From positions 1 to 45,688 of IMG/VR virus record IMGVR_UViG_3300021090_000042: 45,688 nt of DNA; one strand, written 5' to 3'. The notes below the pieces were generated by a model. The model was not told the origin of the DNA, did not search any database, and worked only from the letters and a program-made list of their open reading frames with translations. Of this stretch, positions 17,562 to 25,181 are shown piece after piece. The stretch comes from a virus. Within the stretch, counting starts at the first letter, position 1. Every line of letters begins with the position of its first letter. The position numbers were made by a program, and so were the translations under genes.

Positions 17562-18110
17562 TTATGCCGGAAGCGAAGGTTGCTCTAGCCGCTTGAGAAC
17601 ACGAATCTGAATATTGGTGAACTTCTTGCCTGTATTTTCACCAGTTCCATCCGTGACTTTCAGCGCAACCTTTGCTTTGATTCGATAGGTTCCGGCTGCA
17701 AGTTCTTTGATGACATTAGCAACAGTGAGATTTGCACCATCAACAGAGTCACCAAGAATTTGCTTCGCCTTAGTTTTCCAGTATTTGAGACCTTGTTCAT
17801 TGAGTTGAAAGCGTTCAGAGAATTTAGAAGCAATAGGAGGTTTTTGCTCCTTTGGATCAACGAGTTCTTCAACTGCTTCTATTGTGTAGTAATGAGCAAT
17901 ACGATGTCCTTTTGATGCAGGCTCATCACCTTTTGCCTTTTTGGTATACTCTTCCAACTTTGCTGTTTCAAGCAAGAGATCGTAAACACCGGCCGGAGGA
18001 ATTACAAACCCCGGAGCCTCTTCCAAATCATCGAAAGATAGGCTGGAAACAGTGTCAAGATCAAGCAGGGTAAGAGTTGTTTCTTCTGCGACTTTGTTAG
18101 CTTCTTCCAT
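17562..18110 (-). CDS. Possible single-strand DNA-binding or recombination partner protein
   Basis: This 182-residue protein has an acidic N-terminus (LLDLDTVSSLSFDDLEEAPG), then a beta-rich core starting VIPPAGVYDLLLE and ending YRIKAKVALKVTDGTGENTGKKFTNIQIRVL, which is compatible with an OB-like fold. It neighbours a Sak4-type ATPase, and phages often pair such ATPases with an ssDNA-binding protein. This is an inference; there is no diagnostic motif. The frame opens at 18170, but ATG 18110 has AAAGGA upstream and gives a more normal N-terminus. A 124-base gap precedes it, the longest inside the leftward block, and could hold a promoter, though I see no convincing one. G+C is a little higher than in nearby genes. 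Confidence 0.5.
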   Translation of the reverse strand: MEEANKVAEETTLTLLDLDTVSSLSFDDLEEAPGFVIPPAGVYDLLLETAKLEEYTKKAKGDEPASKGHRIAHYYTIEAVEELVDPKEQKPPIASKFSERFQLNEQGLKYWKTKAKQILGDSVDGANLTVANVIKELAAGTYRIKAKVALKVTDGTGENTGKKFTNIQIRVLKRLEQPSLPA

Positions 18111-18234
18111 TTTGGAAAGTTCCTTTGGAAAAATTGACAATGGGTGATACCTCTGCGAGTAAGAGAACATTAAGAGTTATTAAGATTTAATAGAATCTAG
18201 CCTGGAATACCAGTCACAACTTTACGTTCGGTTG

Positions 18235-18486
18235 TCAATCTTCCTCCTTATTTTCAATGAGTTTTGCATCATCAACAACTTTTTGAATCATTGAGGCTGT
18301 TGCACCTCTTACTCTTTCAAGAATTCGTGTTGCACAGAGTTTAAGAATTGCCACAGCATCATCTTCTGTAAGATTAAATTTAACAAGACCTTGTTGATCT
18401 GCAAATTCAATTTCTCCCTGAAGTTTTCCAGTAGGAGGATTTTTCCAAGAATGTTCTCTTTCAACCTTAAGTGACTTTAGCAACAT
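18235..18486 (-). CDS. Unknown small protein
   Basis: This 83-residue protein is beta-rich at the start (PPTGKLQGEIEFADQQGLVKFNL) and helical later (DDAVAILKLCATRILERV). The frame opens at 18564, but ATG 18486 follows a near-perfect AAAGGAG with a 7-base spacer, so I use that. It overlaps the end of the Sak4-like gene by 20 bases and is thus likely co-translated with it. No family recognised. Confidence 0.6.
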   Translation of the reverse strand: MLLKSLKVEREHSWKNPPTGKLQGEIEFADQQGLVKFNLTEDDAVAILKLCATRILERVRGATASMIQKVVDDAKLIENKEED

Positions 18487-19429
18487 CTGATTTCTCCTTT
18501 CCAACAAGCTTTTCAAATAATGGAGCCAGATCAAGAGTTTTTTCATCCTCCATTCTCCAGCCACCTCGTGAACCTGTTAAGATATCTTTGTTATAGTTAG
18601 TTGCACTTCCACCCTTGTGTTGATTAAGTCTTTTTTCAATGTAAATAATGTGAGAGAAAAAGCCGGCTGACAACATAGAGAAGTTCTTAGAACCAATCAT
18701 TGGAAAATATTTTTCAATTGTATTTTCTTCTGAGATTTCTTCTGTATCTGCAACTTTACCTTCAAGTGTAAAACGAACTCCAACACGATGTGAAGTTGCA
18801 ATGAAATTTGTATTAGAACAAGCTTGCATAACTCCTAAAGCATCACCAAGAACACGCCCTAAAAGGCCAAACTCATCCCAACCAGGTTTGAATTCGTAAT
18901 CTCTACCTTTAGTTGCATAGGCAATGATACTACGAGTTAGCTGGGAAAAATTATCAATGATTACAACATCATTCTTGGTAAGATTCTTAAGGTTAAATGT
19001 TTGGCCTGTATAAGATTTGATCTTACCAAGAACTTCTGCCCCAGCCACTTGCTTACTTGGTTCTCTGATAGCACAAGGCATACAATCAACTTTGCCATGT
19101 TCTTCACATATGACATTATTACGATAAGAGGTAAGAACTTTCATTATTGTTTCCATTCCCATTGGAAGATCACGAGTATCTGGAATTGTATAGATAATAA
19201 TTTTGTTAGCTTGTTCTTCTGTAAGAATTCCTTCTTTATACATTGTTATGAGAGTTTGACGGCCATTTTCAAGGGTAAAGAAATGGACATTTTGAATGTA
19301 GGGAACCTTAGCAATGGTTGCTGCTAGACGTGTCTTTCCTGTCTTTGGATCTCCATAGATCAAGAGGTTCCAACAGTCAAGAGGTTTTCCTTCTTGTTTG
19401 ACGGCCTTAGCGATCTCTGTGAGTCTCAT
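18467..19429 (-). CDS. Sak4-type RecA-fold ATPase (single-strand annealing/recombination)
   Basis: This 320-residue protein has Walker A GDPKTGKT (residues 26-33), a Walker B strand DVVIIDNFSQL (154-164), and a late IATSHR segment consistent with a RecA-like core (AAA_24/Sak4 group). Known members act in phage recombination together with an ssDNA-binding protein. Unusual here is a Cys/His group between strands: C107, H111, C116 and C119 in VICEEHGKVDCMPC, which could bind zinc. The start overlaps the upstream stop as ATGA. A separate gene for an Fe-S nuclease lies about 1.5 kb upstream, so a complete recombination set is present. Confidence 0.75.
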   Translation of the reverse strand: MRLTEIAKAVKQEGKPLDCWNLLIYGDPKTGKTRLAATIAKVPYIQNVHFFTLENGRQTLITMYKEGILTEEQANKIIIYTIPDTRDLPMGMETIMKVLTSYRNNVICEEHGKVDCMPCAIREPSKQVAGAEVLGKIKSYTGQTFNLKNLTKNDVVIIDNFSQLTRSIIAYATKGRDYEFKPGWDEFGLLGRVLGDALGVMQACSNTNFIATSHRVGVRFTLEGKVADTEEISEENTIEKYFPMIGSKNFSMLSAGFFSHIIYIEKRLNQHKGGSATNYNKDILTGSRGGWRMEDEKTLDLAPLFEKLVGKEKSDVAKVT

Positions 19430-19662
19430 GTTTTTATATCCGTTTCAGATATTTTTCCTTGTGCATGTAACCAATCTGTGTGTTCAATGACTTCATCAGG
19501 TTGAGAAGGATGTAAAGGAAGTCTTTGAGAAATCATTGCACATTGTAATGGAAATCGTTTAAGAATATCTGCGAATTGTTTATGACAAGCATCCCAACCA
19601 TCTTGGAAGCCAGAGTTATACTCATCAAATTCAGGATCACCTAAATGGGTGTTAATAGTCAT
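19426..19662 (-). CDS. Unknown small protein
   Basis: This 78-residue protein has an aromatic N-terminal half (GDPEFDEYNSGFQDGWDACHKQF) followed by LPLHPSQPDEVIEHTDWLHAQGK. Small phage proteins with a Y.sGFQDGWDA segment are common, but I cannot give a function. It ends in ATGA with the Sak4-like gene. Confidence 0.6.
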   Translation of the reverse strand: MTINTHLGDPEFDEYNSGFQDGWDACHKQFADILKRFPLQCAMISQRLPLHPSQPDEVIEHTDWLHAQGKISETDIKT

Positions 19663-19671
19663 TTTGTTTCC

Positions 19672-19860
19672 TTATTTTCTCACAAAAAGAATTGCTTGAG
19701 TTCCACATGGGTTTTGTTCTGATCTCATGTGTTGAATTGTATGAAAATCTTGATGTTCATATATATAAGCTGACCTTGCATGAAGGCAAAGTTCATATAA
19801 GGTGGCATTCGAATAGAACTTACAATCATTGCACTTTTGGTGAGCTATTTGTAATGTCAT
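19672..19860 (-). CDS. Small Cys/His protein, probable zinc binder
   Basis: This 62-residue protein has the layout C.DCKFY....YELCLHARSAYI..., then DFHTIQHMRSEQNPCG...LF. This is a widespread phage microprotein layout (CxxC, CxH, HxMR, CG). It probably folds around one metal; no function is known. It overlaps its upstream neighbour by 35 bases. Confidence 0.6.
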   Translation of the reverse strand: MTLQIAHQKCNDCKFYSNATLYELCLHARSAYIYEHQDFHTIQHMRSEQNPCGTQAILFVRK

Positions 19861-20074
19861 TGATGTCTCTCTTTATTTCTGAGAATGATTCTCGAATTGC
19901 TAATTTCGAGATAATAACTGATACCTCTTGCATAGCAATACAGGCTTCTGATAGAGCACTAAGAGCTTCCACTGATTTTTTATTTTCTATAAGAGATTTT
20001 ATATAGTGATAATCTATTAAGTTTCTAGCCATTGCAAGAGAATTATGAAGCTTAGTTTTATCTTCTTGGTTCAT
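19826..20074 (-). CDS. Unknown small helical protein
   Basis: This 82-residue all-helical protein includes LIDYHYIKSLIENKKSVEALSALSEA-type segments. The frame opens upstream at a TTG, but ATG 20074 sits in an ATGA overlap with the MazG-like stop and has AAGGA just before it, so I chose it. Its 3' end overlaps the next gene by 35 bases. No family recognised. Confidence 0.55.
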   Translation of the reverse strand: MNQEDKTKLHNSLAMARNLIDYHYIKSLIENKKSVEALSALSEACIAMQEVSVIISKLAIRESFSEIKRDINDITNSSPKVQ

Positions 20075-20577
20075 GGTATCCTTGTCCAAGCTTCAATAAT
20101 ACCCTTCACATTAGGAGGAATCCAGCCTTCTGGCTTAATGATCTTTCCATCTGCACGACGCATAACAATTACGTTGCCATCCTTATCTTTTTGTGCTTTT
20201 GCCATATTAGAAGCATGAATTGCATGAAAAAGAACATCACGTGGAAGACCAAAAAGATTAGAAAGGCCGTCAATTACGTAGATGGAATCAACAATGTCAT
20301 CTGCTATTTTTGTTACAAACTCTAATCGTTGCTCTTCTGATTGCATAAGATGACCAATAGGCATTGAAAGAAGATCATTAAGATGTGAGCGTAATTCTGT
20401 ATTTACTTCTTCGTTAATAAGACGACTCCAAAGAGCAACTTGCTGTAAAAATTGAGGATGTGTAAGTCCATTTTCTATGATAAGTTGTTGTAAACTACTT
20501 CGTGGCATCTTACACAAGTCCATGAAGTTAGCTTGATGCTGAAAGTGATGTCTATGCTCTCTTATTGGTGCACTCAC
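20071..20577 (-). CDS. MazG-like / PRA-PH-type nucleotide pyrophosphohydrolase
   Basis: This 168-residue protein has EEVNTEL in the first helix pair and KIADDIVDSIYVIDGLSNLFGLP in the second. The tail reads HASNMAKAQKDKDGNVIVMRRADGKIIKPEGWIPP, the usual ending of phage all-alpha NTP pyrophosphohydrolases (E..E and D..D acidic residues bind metal). Known relatives hydrolyse non-canonical or alarmone nucleotides. In a phage it may clean nucleotide pools or dampen stress signalling. The start is GTG in a GTGA overlap with the previous stop. Confidence 0.72.
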   Translation of the reverse strand: MSAPIREHRHHFQHQANFMDLCKMPRSSLQQLIIENGLTHPQFLQQVALWSRLINEEVNTELRSHLNDLLSMPIGHLMQSEEQRLEFVTKIADDIVDSIYVIDGLSNLFGLPRDVLFHAIHASNMAKAQKDKDGNVIVMRRADGKIIKPEGWIPPNVKGIIEAWTRIP

Positions 20578-20891
20578 ACAATTCCCTTCCGTCGTATTGC
20601 AATTCGTAATGCGTTATTGTGTTGTCGCTGTTCATATGATTCTATGAGAATTCTCTTTTGTGAGCCTACAAAAATTTTCCATATCTTATATTCATTATGC
20701 TTCTTAGCATTTATCTGTGCTTCAAACAATGATGAACAGCAATCAAGTGAATTATGTAATGGTGCTTGAATTTCGTAGATACAACCTTCTGTATCAGGTT
20801 TGATTTCTTTTTGGGGTAATTTAAATTGATTTTTTTCTGGTTCTTGTATTGTGTCAAAGGATGCTGCAAGAAGATTGTCAATAATGCTCAT
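20574..20891 (-). CDS. Unknown protein
   Basis: This 105-residue protein has a Cys pair (LDCCSSLFEAQ) and a basic C-terminus (YEQRQHNNALRIAIRRKG). It overlaps both neighbours by four bases (ATGA and GTGA), so it is part of the same translational chain as the nuclease and the MazG-like gene. No domain recognised. Confidence 0.6.
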   Translation of the reverse strand: MSIIDNLLAASFDTIQEPEKNQFKLPQKEIKPDTEGCIYEIQAPLHNSLDCCSSLFEAQINAKKHNEYKIWKIFVGSQKRILIESYEQRQHNNALRIAIRRKGIV

Positions 20892-21853
20892 TTTGGTATT
20901 CTCCTTAGATGATCGTCAATGATGTCTTGAAGATTAAATTCAAAATCATACTTTTGCTTATCTTTCTGATCTGCCATTTGGATATCGCCGGCACTGGTGC
21001 TACAGAATCCAAAATGCGTGCAAACCTTTCCAAACTTAAGGCATGAATGGCCACGCATAGGAAAGATTCCCATCTCATTCATCTTGTTAAGTCTTTCAAC
21101 ATCCATTCCTAATGTGTAGAACCACTTTAATCTATCAATGATTGTCTTGTTGAAGGGGAAGAGTTCAATGTCAGGAATGAAGTCTTTGTTATTTTTATCT
21201 CTACAGACAAAATACAGAGTGCCAAATTGGTTTTGTTCTGCGCCAACGATTTTGTCAAGAACAATTGAATAACCCAATGCTTGGGCAGAGTTTTGGTATA
21301 ACGGACGTAAATCTGCAATCTTGTAAAGGGTAGTTTTAACTTCCAAGACCACATAAATCTTAAGCTCCTTATCAAACAGGACAATGTCTATAAGTCCTGT
21401 ATAAAACCACTTGTTATCAATATTAATCTTGAATGATAACTCAATAGCTGGTTTACCATTAAAGATTGCTATTTCATAACGAGCACGAATTGCATCTAGT
21501 TTGTCTTTTGATAGGTCTATGTTGTTTATGGTGCGAGCTTGTGAGATTGTTGGAACACGATCTAAGTCCTCAAGTTCAGGAGAGTATGCCAGCCAGGTGA
21601 TAAACTTAGCAAGATCTAAGTCTCCTGTTAGAATGTATGCTTGAATGCCGGCCCCATATGCAGTTCCCCTAATATGCCACGGCATATCTTCTTTACCATG
21701 AATTGAAGGATTTTGTAAGAGACGATTAAGTTGAAACTTACGTTCACATTCGTGGAAATCACCAAGTAGAGAATAAGAGAGTTGATGTGGGTTATTTGAA
21801 TGGTATGGTTTCTTTAAAAGCTGTGCAATATCTATTGCGTAATCTGCTATCAT
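20888..21853 (-). CDS. PD-(D/E)XK nuclease with 4Fe-4S cluster (Cas4/AddB type)
   Basis: In this 321-residue protein, SYSLLGDFHECERKFQLNRLL near residues 27-46 supplies the first Cys (C36). The nuclease core is TGLIDIVL (D156) followed by VLEVKTT (E171, K173), and then QALGYSIVLD (about 191-200) as the QxxxY helix. Three further Cys near the end (C271, C278, C284) complete the one-plus-three Cys pattern of iron-sulphur nucleases. It probably resects DNA ends for the Sak4-type recombinase and may help degrade host DNA. The ATG overlaps the upstream stop (ATGA). Confidence 0.8.
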   Translation of the reverse strand: MIADYAIDIAQLLKKPYHSNNPHQLSYSLLGDFHECERKFQLNRLLQNPSIHGKEDMPWHIRGTAYGAGIQAYILTGDLDLAKFITWLAYSPELEDLDRVPTISQARTINNIDLSKDKLDAIRARYEIAIFNGKPAIELSFKINIDNKWFYTGLIDIVLFDKELKIYVVLEVKTTLYKIADLRPLYQNSAQALGYSIVLDKIVGAEQNQFGTLYFVCRDKNNKDFIPDIELFPFNKTIIDRLKWFYTLGMDVERLNKMNEMGIFPMRGHSCLKFGKVCTHFGFCSTSAGDIQMADQKDKQKYDFEFNLQDIIDDHLRRIPK

Positions 21854-22152
21854 TTGGAATCTAATGATTTATTTTGCTTTGTTTCTGGTGCTTCTTTTTG
21901 TGTTTCATCTATTGATACAAGAAGTGGAGAAAAAGAAACACTAACAAAGCGAGCTGTATTGCGACAAAAGAAGGTATAGGAGTTCTGAGGAAAAATGTGT
22001 TTTTGAATTGCCTTTAGTCCATGATTTGATTCACATTCCTTAATAGCTATGTTAACAACAAAAGATGGAATGGGAGTGTTGAAATGCAAGATTTGAGCAC
22101 TCCCAAGAAGGAAACCACCTATAAGAGCAATTAGAAGAGCTGTTTGTTTCAT
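21850..22152 (-). CDS. Small exported or membrane protein
   Basis: This 100-residue protein has an N-terminus that reads as a signal or anchor segment: K, then LLIALIGGFLLGSAQIL. A mostly polar body with two Cys (C39, C63) and a charged tail follow. It probably sits in the inner membrane or periplasm. An early membrane protein could act in superinfection exclusion or signalling, but nothing shows this. It is followed by the nuclease gene with an ATGA overlap. Confidence 0.6.
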   Translation of the reverse strand: MKQTALLIALIGGFLLGSAQILHFNTPIPSFVVNIAIKECESNHGLKAIQKHIFPQNSYTFFCRNTARFVSVSFSPLLVSIDETQKEAPETKQNKSLDSK

Positions 22153-22153
22153 T

Positions 22154-22423
22154 TTAAATTTCCTTTTTGTCTACTATTGTTTCTCTAATTTCTTCAGCAA
22201 ACATATTTGGGTCATGATATGGAAGATCATTAATATCTATACTTTGCATTAGTAAAAGATCACTTGAATCGTAGATGGTCTCAGCAGAGTCACCATTTTG
22301 TTTATTGATGCGAAAAGACTTATCTGTAAAAATTTCTACTGATAATATTTTGTCTGACATAGTAAGTTCTAAAGCTTGTTCTACTTTGTTTAACCAAATA
22401 CAAAGATCTTGTATGGATTTCAT
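22154..22423 (-). CDS. Unknown small acidic protein
   Basis: This 89-residue acidic protein has a mixed fold (IEVF-like strands, LPYHDPNMFAEEIRE at the C-terminus). It overlaps the upstream gene by ATGA and lies one base from the downstream gene. No family recognised. Confidence 0.6.
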   Translation of the reverse strand: MKSIQDLCIWLNKVEQALELTMSDKILSVEIFTDKSFRINKQNGDSAETIYDSSDLLLMQSIDINDLPYHDPNMFAEEIRETIVDKKEI

Positions 22424-22671
22424 GATTCTTTCCTTTCTTTTTCAATTAATATTGCCTTTAAAATTTCTTGTCTTGAAAAGCCTAATCTCTTAAGCTTACG
22501 ATAGTATGAGCTTCGCGAAGGTTCTTTTAGATAATTTCTATTCTTTCTTTTTTCTCTTTCTCTTTTATTTTGTTCTTCTTTATAACCCGGAATTTTATAG
22601 TTAGTAGCTCTACGCTCACGTTGTTGTCTATTACGATAAAGTCTTAAGAGTGTAGAGTCAGAGATAGTCAT
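22420..22671 (-). CDS. Small very basic protein, possible nucleic-acid binder
   Basis: This 83-residue protein is more than a third Arg plus Lys, with a long charged segment (about 14-50) and then a short helix-turn-helix-like end (YYRKLKRLGFSRQEILKAIL). Inferred: it binds DNA or RNA. No family recognised. Confidence 0.55.
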   Translation of the reverse strand: MTISDSTLLRLYRNRQQRERRATNYKIPGYKEEQNKREREKRKNRNYLKEPSRSSYYRKLKRLGFSRQEILKAILIEKERKES

Positions 22672-22682
22672 AACTTATAAAG

Positions 22683-23015
22683 TTAGAATAAGTCATTCTC
22701 TAATTCTTTAAGAGTTTCTTCATTTGAGAAATCAAACTTTTGTTTGGGTTCCTTCTTCTTACCAGAAGCTTGCATTTCCAAGTCCCGGCCTGTTATCCTC
22801 ATAAGATGCTTTACACATTCACCAATTTCTTCAGGAAGAAGCATTGCACAAGCAACAGGATTTTCCTTAAGAGCTTGTTTTAACTTGGTCATTGCATCTT
22901 TTAGAGGTTCTCCATCTTCTGTTTGTGATAGAAGGGAGATCATATCTTTGATGTGTTGTTGCGTTACTGTTGCTTCGGGAGGAAGAATTATTACTTCGTT
23001 ACTTTCGGTTGTCAT
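22683..23015 (-). CDS. Unknown protein
   Basis: This 110-residue protein is helical in the middle (IKDMISLLSQTED, DAMTKLKQALKENP) with an acidic tail. It overlaps its upstream neighbour by ATGA. No domain recognised. Confidence 0.58.
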   Translation of the reverse strand: MTTESNEVIILPPEATVTQQHIKDMISLLSQTEDGEPLKDAMTKLKQALKENPVACAMLLPEEIGECVKHLMRITGRDLEMQASGKKKEPKQKFDFSNEETLKELENDLF

Positions 23016-23179
23016 ATTTTTCCTTTTGCATAGTTTAATGCATCTTCTTGTTCTTGTTTGATTAATGCTGGAAGTAAATCTTCTTCAATTATTTTCTTTG
23101 CAACTTCTGGTTTACCATTATCTATTGCACGAACTATCCATCTAAGAGCTTCTGAAAGAGGCATCTTAATTTGTGGCAT
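23012..23179 (-). CDS. Unknown small helical protein
   Basis: This is a 55-residue protein beginning MPQIKMPLSEALRWIVRAID. The frame also opens at a TTG at 23194, but ATG 23179 has AAGGA with a 5-base spacer and starts just after the upstream stop, so I prefer it. No family recognised. Confidence 0.5.
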   Translation of the reverse strand: MPQIKMPLSEALRWIVRAIDNGKPEVAKKIIEEDLLPALIKQEQEDALNYAKGKI

Positions 23180-23180
23180 A

Positions 23181-23615
23181 TTAATCCTTTGCAATGATAA
23201 GTTTATGAATCTTTATTGTAGGCTTGTGCTTCAGAATGATCTGAAGCTTGATCTTATCCTTTTCAGGATAATCTTTATGTTCAATGAATTCCAAGGTGGT
23301 ATCATCTGGTTTAATGCCGGCTGATTTCATCTTGGCATTCTCTTTTGCCTTTAAGCTACTAAGTTGTTTTCTTACCCTTGGTTCATCAACACGATCAATG
23401 ACAATGATAATATCCTCTTTATCACAAATGCTATTCCACAATGAGGCAAGCGTAAACTCACCACTTTCGGCATTGTTGTTGTTATTGTCAATAACAGGTT
23501 CAGATAAAGCTACTCTACTAGATACTAAATCTTCTAGTAGAATTTCTTTGCTCTGTTGCTGGCTCTGACTTATGTTCTGATCTTGTTTCGGTTTTGCAAT
23601 GTTGAATCTTTGCAT
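23181..23615 (-). CDS. Unknown protein with a low-complexity N-terminus
   Basis: This 144-residue protein has a Gln/Ser-rich N-terminus, an Asn run (IDNNNNN, about 42-48), then a charged helical part and a beta-type C-terminus (KIKLQIILKHKPTIKIHKLIIAKD). The first 98 bases overlap the end of the upstream gene in another frame, an unusually long overlap for this genome. Two small hairpins lie near its 3' end. Function unknown. Confidence 0.58.
   Translation of the reverse strand: MQRFNIAKPKQDQNISQSQQQSKEILLEDLVSSRVALSEPVIDNNNNNAESGEFTLASLWNSICDKEDIIIVIDRVDEPRVRKQLSSLKAKENAKMKSAGIKPDDTTLEFIEHKDYPEKDKIKLQIILKHKPTIKIHKLIIAKD
23228..23247. other. Small perfect hairpin inside a coding region
   Basis: GCTTCAGA and TCTGAAGC form an 8-bp perfect stem with a 4-base loop. 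Six bases further on is a second short stem, TTATCC/GGATAA (23254-23271). Both lie in the last 90 bases of the gene read leftward. They may protect or process the transcript, or be chance. Confidence 0.35.
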
Positions 23616-24054
23616 ATTCCTTTACCTTTTTATGAATTAGCAATGCTTCTGCTAAATGTGTTTCTAAATACTGGTATGATATATTAAGATCAGATGCAAG
23701 ACGATATTCCCATATGGTTGTTAAGAAAGCAGGGGATTCTCCCTGACATTCAATACAACCTCTGCGAATACGACCACCAAGAGTTTGACCAAATGTTGCA
23801 AGACAAATTGAACATATATCAATTGCTTTAAATGATGCAATAAATATATGATCGTGAGAAAAGTTTAAACGATCTAATTCTTCCCAGTAAGTTTCAAGAT
23901 TATCTTCTTCTCTACGTAGCCAATGAAGCAATTCAATTGCTGGCTTCATATGTGGAATGTAAAGATCATGTTGATTTCCAAGATACATGATAAGGCCGGC
24001 CAACATCCCCTTGTTGATTTCAGTGAAGAGCAAGATGTTCTTCCTCACGTTCAT
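23518..24054 (-). CDS. Unknown protein with a CxxC...CxxC centre
   Basis: This is a 178-residue protein. Near residues 80-102 it reads DICSICLATFGQTLGGRIRRGCIEC, two CxxC pairs 16 residues apart that could hold zinc. The N-terminal part is helical with an aromatic stretch (HWLRREEDNLETYWEELDRL) and the C-terminus is basic. The start is uncertain: ATG 24054 gives a 35-base overlap with the upstream gene, and TTG 24033 with GAGGAAG upstream is an alternative. Its end overlaps the next gene by 98 bases. No family recognised. Confidence 0.55.
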   Translation of the reverse strand: MNVRKNILLFTEINKGMLAGLIMYLGNQHDLYIPHMKPAIELLHWLRREEDNLETYWEELDRLNFSHDHIFIASFKAIDICSICLATFGQTLGGRIRRGCIECQGESPAFLTTIWEYRLASDLNISYQYLETHLAEALLIHKKVKEYAKIQHCKTETRSEHKSEPATEQRNSTRRFSI

Positions 24055-24337
24055 AGACTATGAAGTCTTTGAAGTCATTATAAGCAATTACTAGCAGTTC
24101 TACTGGAGTCATTGTCTTATGATATTCAGATTCTATTAAATAAAGCATATTAAGAGTATGACCTAAACCTGATACACAAGCAAGTAATTCATTGTTATGA
24201 ATTGGACAAGAGAATACCTCAATATTGACTCCCTTATATCCAAAGGAACCAATATTGTGGGCACTCTTCTTAAATTCAATTACATTTTCTTCTTCTGGGA
24301 TTACACGTTGGATTGTGTTAGGAGTAAGTTGTGGCAT
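24020..24337 (-). CDS. Unknown protein
   Basis: This 105-residue protein has a predicted alpha/beta layout (VNIEVFSCPIHNNELLACVSG, then a helix ending MTPVELLVIAYNDFKDF). No catalytic motif is visible. It lies in the dense run of small early genes. Confidence 0.58.
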   Translation of the reverse strand: MPQLTPNTIQRVIPEEENVIEFKKSAHNIGSFGYKGVNIEVFSCPIHNNELLACVSGLGHTLNMLYLIESEYHKTMTPVELLVIAYNDFKDFIVYEREEEHLALH

Positions 24338-24354
24338 TTGTTTTCCTGCATTCT

Positions 24355-24573
24355 TTACAATGTTGTAAATGATTTTCCACTAATCTTTTCAATTGCCCAA
24401 CATAATGCAGATAATTCTGCTCTTGTGTTGTCTATATTATAATTTATTGGCATCATATCAATTTTGTTTTGGAGATAATACGCTCTGCGTTTAAGTCGTT
24501 CTAAGCGGTCAATTTCTTTTCTTGTAAGTGGATAACCAAAAAGTTTTCTGGAAAACCTGATGAGATATTTCAT
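24355..24573 (-). CDS. Unknown small basic protein
   Basis: This 72-residue protein has a Lys/Arg-rich N-terminal helix (RKLFGYPLTRKEIDRLERLKRRAYYL-like) and a second helix at the end. It overlaps the 56-residue gene upstream by ATGA, which supports both. No family recognised. Confidence 0.55.
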   Translation of the reverse strand: MKYLIRFSRKLFGYPLTRKEIDRLERLKRRAYYLQNKIDMMPINYNIDNTRAELSALCWAIEKISGKSFTTL

Positions 24574-24740
24574 TTGTCAAAGATGCTTTGTAATTGTTTG
24601 ATTGAATGTTTACCAATTTCTGCCATAACAAGTTTTCCATTATGTTTCTCTACAATAACAACTTCAACTTCTGTTTGAAGTGTAAACTTTCCTTCACGTA
24701 TTTTACGTTCAATGTTAGCTATTATTTTGCTTAGTGTCAT
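24570..24740 (-). CDS. 56-residue microprotein, unknown
   Basis: This short frame fills the space between two genes exactly. Its ATG forms an ATGA overlap with the upstream stop (24737-24740), and its TGA forms an ATGA overlap with the downstream start (24570-24573). It begins MTLSKIIANIERKIREGKF and has a central beta strand (TEVEVVIVEK). The double overlap is the main evidence. No family recognised. Confidence 0.6.
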   Translation of the reverse strand: MTLSKIIANIERKIREGKFTLQTEVEVVIVEKHNGKLVMAEIGKHSIKQLQSIFDK

Positions 24741-25171
24741 GGCATTAGTTCCTCTTTAGATATATTTTCATCAAAAATAGAACCCCACGGTAGTCCCCAT
24801 TTTTCTGCACAAATAGGGCCATAACCAGCAGTAAGAGATTCTTTTGTTACTATTTCTGTTCCACAAAAACAACAAAAAGAGTATTTCTGTCCATAAAGTT
24901 TTCCAAATTCAATTGGATCATTTTTAATGATTACTAAATCTTCTTTTAGTTTATCTGGAATATTTGGTTGTAAAATCATTTCTCCTGTCTTAAGAAACTT
25001 TCCAAGGTAATCTCCAGTTTCTGCTTTTGATATATAAAGATAGTTTGGAAAGTTTGGATAATGTGCTTTTGCTGCAATATGAATTTTTATCTTCATATCA
25101 CATGATTCAAAAATAAATTTTGGCTTATAAAGCTTTTGTTGTGCTTTTTGAAAAAGTTCAATAATATTCAT
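24737..25171 (-). CDS. DUF6011-like zinc-finger protein
   Basis: This is a 144-residue protein. The C-terminal part reads CCFCGTEIVTKESLTAGYGPICAEKWGLPWG, the pattern of DUF6011-type domains (CxxC-type treble clef, S...GYGPxCA, GLPWG). The first 95 residues, with beta strands and an aromatic centre, are not recognised. Known: such domains occur in phage and bacterial proteins of unknown role and look like zinc-binding adaptors. It lies 10 bases after the helicase gene in the direction of reading. Confidence 0.65.
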   Translation of the reverse strand: MNIIELFQKAQQKLYKPKFIFESCDMKIKIHIAAKAHYPNFPNYLYISKAETGDYLGKFLKTGEMILQPNIPDKLKEDLVIIKNDPIEFGKLYGQKYSFCCFCGTEIVTKESLTAGYGPICAEKWGLPWGSIFDENISKEELMP

Positions 25172-25181
25172 TTTACACTCC

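Noticed and set aside
18111-18234. TTGACA in the leftward gap before the putative ssDNA-binding gene
   Set aside because: No acceptable -10 element lies 16-18 bases downstream, so I do not call a promoter.
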